Shown: positions 61,861 to 64,000 of the stretch, one piece after another
How the letters are laid out: each line of letters starts with the position of its first letter
Numbering within the stretch: position 1 is the stretch's first letter
Notes under the pieces: generated by a model
Database searches by the model: none
The model's input: the letters and a program-made list of their open reading frames with translations, nothing else
What the model was told of the DNA's origin: nothing
Program-made: the position numbers and the translations under genes
Origin: Rothia aerolata
Lineage (GTDB): Bacteria > Actinomycetota > Actinomycetes > Actinomycetales > Micrococcaceae
Direction: 5' to 3'
NCBI RefSeq assembly: GCF_014635585.1
Contig: NZ_BMDC01000002.1
Coordinates: 310,001 to 374,000 of the forward strand
DNA length: 64,000 bases

Positions 61861-62472
61861 CTACTGAATAGCGTACTCAACGCTAACATTTGCCAGTTGG
61901 TCCTCGTAAACAATTACGCCATCGAGGTTCGGGACATCCAGAATTACACTGCCAGCACTCTTTTGGGCAGGTCCCAGGCTATCAGGAAAATTCTCGGATG
62001 ATGGGTTGCAGGAGAAGCTTGACCCCGTGCTGAGGTAACCACCGAAGGTTGTTCCGTTATTATCAATGTATTTGAAAGAACCGCTGCTAATGTGTACGCC
62101 CGATGAATAGTAACTGTTATCAAGAGCTTCTTTGCTACTAGTCTGTGCTTCAAGGTCGACTTTCACAAAGTTTCCGTTCTCTGCAGGCTGAGCATAGGGT
62201 TCAGTGCACTGAAAAGCCGGCTCAATTCCGGTGACCTTTAGTTTGTAGACTTCTTCGTCGCTGTCATATCCGGTAACACTAATCTCTTCGCCAACAGTTG
62301 CCTCAATATTTCCACGTTCATTTGTGCCATCATCAGGTTCTTCCTGAGGGGTTGAATTTTCAATGGGTGTGACTGACTCCATGGGTTCAGGAGCAGCCTC
62401 TTCAGTATTGCTACATGCGGTTAAGGCCAGAGGAAGAAGTGCGGCTGCAATGAGGAGTCTGGGAGCTTTCAT
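61861..62472 (-). CDS. Secreted lipoprotein of unknown function
   Basis: A 203-residue protein with a lipoprotein signal (A-A-L-L-P-L-A-L-T-A-C, lipobox LTAC at 17-20), an acidic Pro/Glu-rich linker (about 21-60) and a C-terminal domain of about 140 residues that looks beta-rich, with two or three cysteines (C-T-E-P-Y; S-F-S-C-N-P). The fold may be of the DUF4352/Telomere-like type seen in many Gram-positive lipoproteins, which I offer only as a guess. It appears monocistronic. Confidence 0.8.
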   Translation of the reverse strand: MKAPRLLIAAALLPLALTACSNTEEAAPEPMESVTPIENSTPQEEPDDGTNERGNIEATVGEEISVTGYDSDEEVYKLKVTGIEPAFQCTEPYAQPAENGNFVKVDLEAQTSSKEALDNSYYSSGVHISSGSFKYIDNNGTTFGGYLSTGSSFSCNPSSENFPDSLGPAQKSAGSVILDVPNLDGVIVYEDQLANVSVEYAIQ

Positions 62473-62649
62473 GTGCGGGTCTCTTTTCGAATTGATGATG
62501 AGATGATATGCCTCACTATAAGCGAATGCTCTTCAATTGAACCTATATTTCAAAAATAGACTTTCCGTGTCAAGTAATTTTCGACTGAAATTTTCTAGCT
62601 GTCGTCTGCCCTTGCCACTTAGATGAATATGGTTCGCACATACTCGCCG

Positions 62650-62712
62650 AGTAGCCGCTTCAGTGACATATCGCCGGTATGTTGAGGGCGATATGTCACT
62701 GAAGCAGCTACT
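62650..62712. repeat. 26-bp-stem inverted repeat
   Basis: The 26-base arm 62650-62675 (with cttcagtgacatatcgcc) pairs with 62687-62712 with one G-U type mismatch and an 11-base loop. No T tract follows on either side. It may be a palindromic repeat element or a transcript-end structure. Confidence 0.75.
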
Positions 62713-62750
62713 GGTTGAGATGAGGTAGCTTCAATAGGTGTCCAAATCAT

Positions 62751-62807
62751 CGAGAGGCCACTTTTTAACCGAAAATTCAGGAAAAATGGTAAATAATTGG
62801 CCTCTCG
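62751..62807. repeat. Inverted repeat downstream of the glycerate kinase gene
   Basis: The ten-base arms cgagaggcca (62751-62760) and tggcctctcg (62798-62807) pair perfectly around an A/T-rich 37-base loop. On the - strand it lies 32 bases after the glycerate kinase stop and could be its terminator. Confidence 0.55.
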
Positions 62808-62839
62808 GAGGAATGGCTGAGGGAACTTTCTCGCTCTTC

Positions 62840-64000
62840 CTAGGCCGCTACCGCAAATAACCCGCTGTTTTTCCGCTCGGCAATTGCCGCTCCCATCGAA
62901 GAGCCCAGCAGCAGCAGGCGGAAACAACGCTCGGCAGAATCTGCTAGCAGCTCTGCACCGTTGGTGAGGGCATCTTCGAGGTCCATGGGCAGGGGCATGA
63001 TAGAGGCGTAGGCACCAATACCCGCCTCGTGCACCCGGTAGGCCTTCTCACCGATTGACCCCGCCAGGGCCAGCACGGGCACGCCCTGCTCCTGGGCCCG
63101 GCGGGCAATCTCAGCCGGAACCTTACCGCGCACGGTCTGGAAATCAATGGCGCCCTCGGCAGTGACCACCAGGTCGGCTGAGGATACTTCTTCGGCGATG
63201 TTCAGCCCGGCCAGGCCGGAATCGATCAGGGCTTCAAAGCGGGGAGTCAGCTCGGCGCCGAGCAGGGCAAGCCCGGCCCCCAGGCCACCGGATGCCCCGG
63301 TACCGGCACCGGTGAAGAAATCGGTGGTGTCTTCAGAAGACAGTTCGCGGCGGGCGGTGGTAAGCAGCCCGGCCCAGTGGGTCAGGGCAGCATCGAGCTG
63401 TTCCACCTGCTCGGGGGTGGCACCCTTCTGCGGGCCAAAGACTCGGGCAACGCCGTGGCAGCCGGTGAGAACATTGTGCTGGTTCAGCGCCAGAACAATG
63501 CGAACCTCATTGACCCGAGGGTGAAGCCCAGAGAGATCAATCCGGTGGGCGGCACCCAGGTGGGCTCCGCCCAGGGGCAGCTCGGCGCCGTCCTCGTCCA
63601 CAATCTTCGCGCCCAGGGCGGCAAGCGCACCCGCGCCGCCGTCTGAGGTACCCGAGTCACCGCAGCCCACCAGAATGGTGTGAACCCCTTCGGTGTCCAT
63701 GGCCTGTTTCATGAGCTCACCCACGCCAAAGGTGGTGGTCTGGGTGGGGTCACGCAGGTCGTTGGGTACCAGGGAGAGACCGGCGGCCGCCGCCATTTCT
63801 ACCACGGCAACGCCCCGGTTTTCGCCACCGAGCAGGGCGAAGTGGGAGTCAACGGGCTTGCCCACGGGGCCGGTAACCCGGGTCTTTTTCAGGGAGCCGC
63901 CGGTTGCCTCTGCCAGGAGCTCTGCGGTGCCCTCGCCGCCGTCGGGAATGGGCATAGTCGCAACGCTCACCCCGGGGATTACCCGGCGGATACCCTGCGC
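62840..64000 (-). CDS. Glycerate kinase (5' end outside window)
   Basis: A GlxK/GarK-type kinase that phosphorylates glycerate. The frame stays open to the right edge, and the residues beyond the GTG at 63970 (AQGIRRVIPG) fit the family, so the gene continues past the window; roughly 25-30 N-terminal residues are missing. Visible motifs: P-I-P-D-G-G-E-G-T, the glycine-rich VGCGDSGTSDGGAGALAALG, G-A-G-T-G-A-S-G-G-L-G-A-G and TAEGAIDFQT. The gene is monocistronic as far as can be seen. Confidence 0.92.
   Translation of the reverse strand, partial: AQGIRRVIPGVSVATMPIPDGGEGTAELLAEATGGSLKKTRVTGPVGKPVDSHFALLGGENRGVAVVEMAAAAGLSLVPNDLRDPTQTTTFGVGELMKQAMDTEGVHTILVGCGDSGTSDGGAGALAALGAKIVDEDGAELPLGGAHLGAAHRIDLSGLHPRVNEVRIVLALNQHNVLTGCHGVARVFGPQKGATPEQVEQLDAALTHWAGLLTTARRELSSEDTTDFFTGAGTGASGGLGAGLALLGAELTPRFEALIDSGLAGLNIAEEVSSADLVVTAEGAIDFQTVRGKVPAEIARRAQEQGVPVLALAGSIGEKAYRVHEAGIGAYASIMPLPMDLEDALTNGAELLADSAERCFRLLLLGSSMGAAIAERKNSGLFAVAA

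Larger units (their letters stand above)
62473..62839. other. 367-base gap with palindromes
   Basis: This gap lies upstream of the lipoprotein gene and downstream of the glycerate kinase gene. It contains the lipoprotein promoter region and two inverted repeats listed separately (62650-62712 and 62751-62807). I see no gene. The first 150 bases are A/T-rich. Confidence 0.6.

Noticed and set aside
1-64000. tRNA, rRNA, CRISPR array, insertion sequence or prophage
   Set aside because: I looked for tRNA T-loop and acceptor pairing, regular repeats with spacers, transposase or integrase motifs and phage structural genes, and found none.

Overview
The window is a 64 kb stretch of moderately GC-rich chromosome, dense with genes and mostly coding on the + strand. 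The gene order dapA, rnj, ftsK, pgsA, pncC, clgR-like, DUF3046, recA, recX, miaB, miaA, dapF, hflX, dinG, lexA is typical of Actinomycetota and close to that of Micrococcaceae. A PriA-type HisA in the his operon and GTG/TTG starts with AAGGAG-like ribosome sites agree. My best guess is Rothia or a close relative; this rests on gene order and protein character, not on a search.

Layout. 1-7.7 kb: lysine/cell-wall precursor (dapA), RNA decay (RNase J), chromosome segregation (FtsK), phospholipid synthesis (PgsA) and PncC. 7.9-23.5 kb: a regulation and DNA-repair block with a ClgR-like regulator, DUF3046, recA-recX, an AlkZ-like protein, a kinase-like protein, miaB-miaA, an autoinhibited Fic enzyme, dapF, a methyltransferase, hflX, a DinG-type helicase, and lexA divergent from a LysM protein of the SOS cell-division-inhibitor type. 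SOS boxes lie at recA and between lexA and the LysM gene. 23.5-27.9 kb: hisC-hisB-hisH-(56-aa membrane protein)-priA and an SseB-like protein. 27.9-30.3 kb: DUF1844 and infC-rpmI-rplT, with infC starting at AUU behind a terminator-like leader hairpin.

30.3-39.4 kb is the accessory region. It holds a GNAT acetyltransferase, a Phd/YefM antitoxin without its usual toxin but with a perfect TGTACA-cored operator, a nitroreductase, a complete type I restriction-modification system (hsdM-hsdS-hsdR) and a Panacea (DUF4065) antitoxin followed by an unrecognised small protein that is probably its toxin. The hsdS gene carries a 12-bp tandem repeat coding LEAE in the spacer between its recognition domains, and hsdM is preceded by a 14-bp perfect hairpin. 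Codon use changes inside hsdR and HsdS is AT-rich, both signs of exchange.

39.6-50.7 kb: an rRNA methyltransferase, a Nudix hydrolase, the EfeUOB iron-uptake operon behind a DtxR-like operator, two related membrane proteins, a small acidic protein, pheS-pheT and a membrane protein. 50.7-53.4 kb: D-lactate dehydrogenase and a quinone oxidoreductase on the - strand. 53.5-59.7 kb: the arginine regulon argC-argJ-argB-argD-argF-argR, with a strong ARG box pair over a promoter that looks leaderless. 59.7-64 kb: an ankyrin protein, an acyl-CoA synthetase, a lipoprotein and a glycerate kinase cut by the window edge, with several striking palindromes between them (one is 60 bp and perfect). No tRNA, rRNA, CRISPR array, insertion sequence or phage gene was seen.
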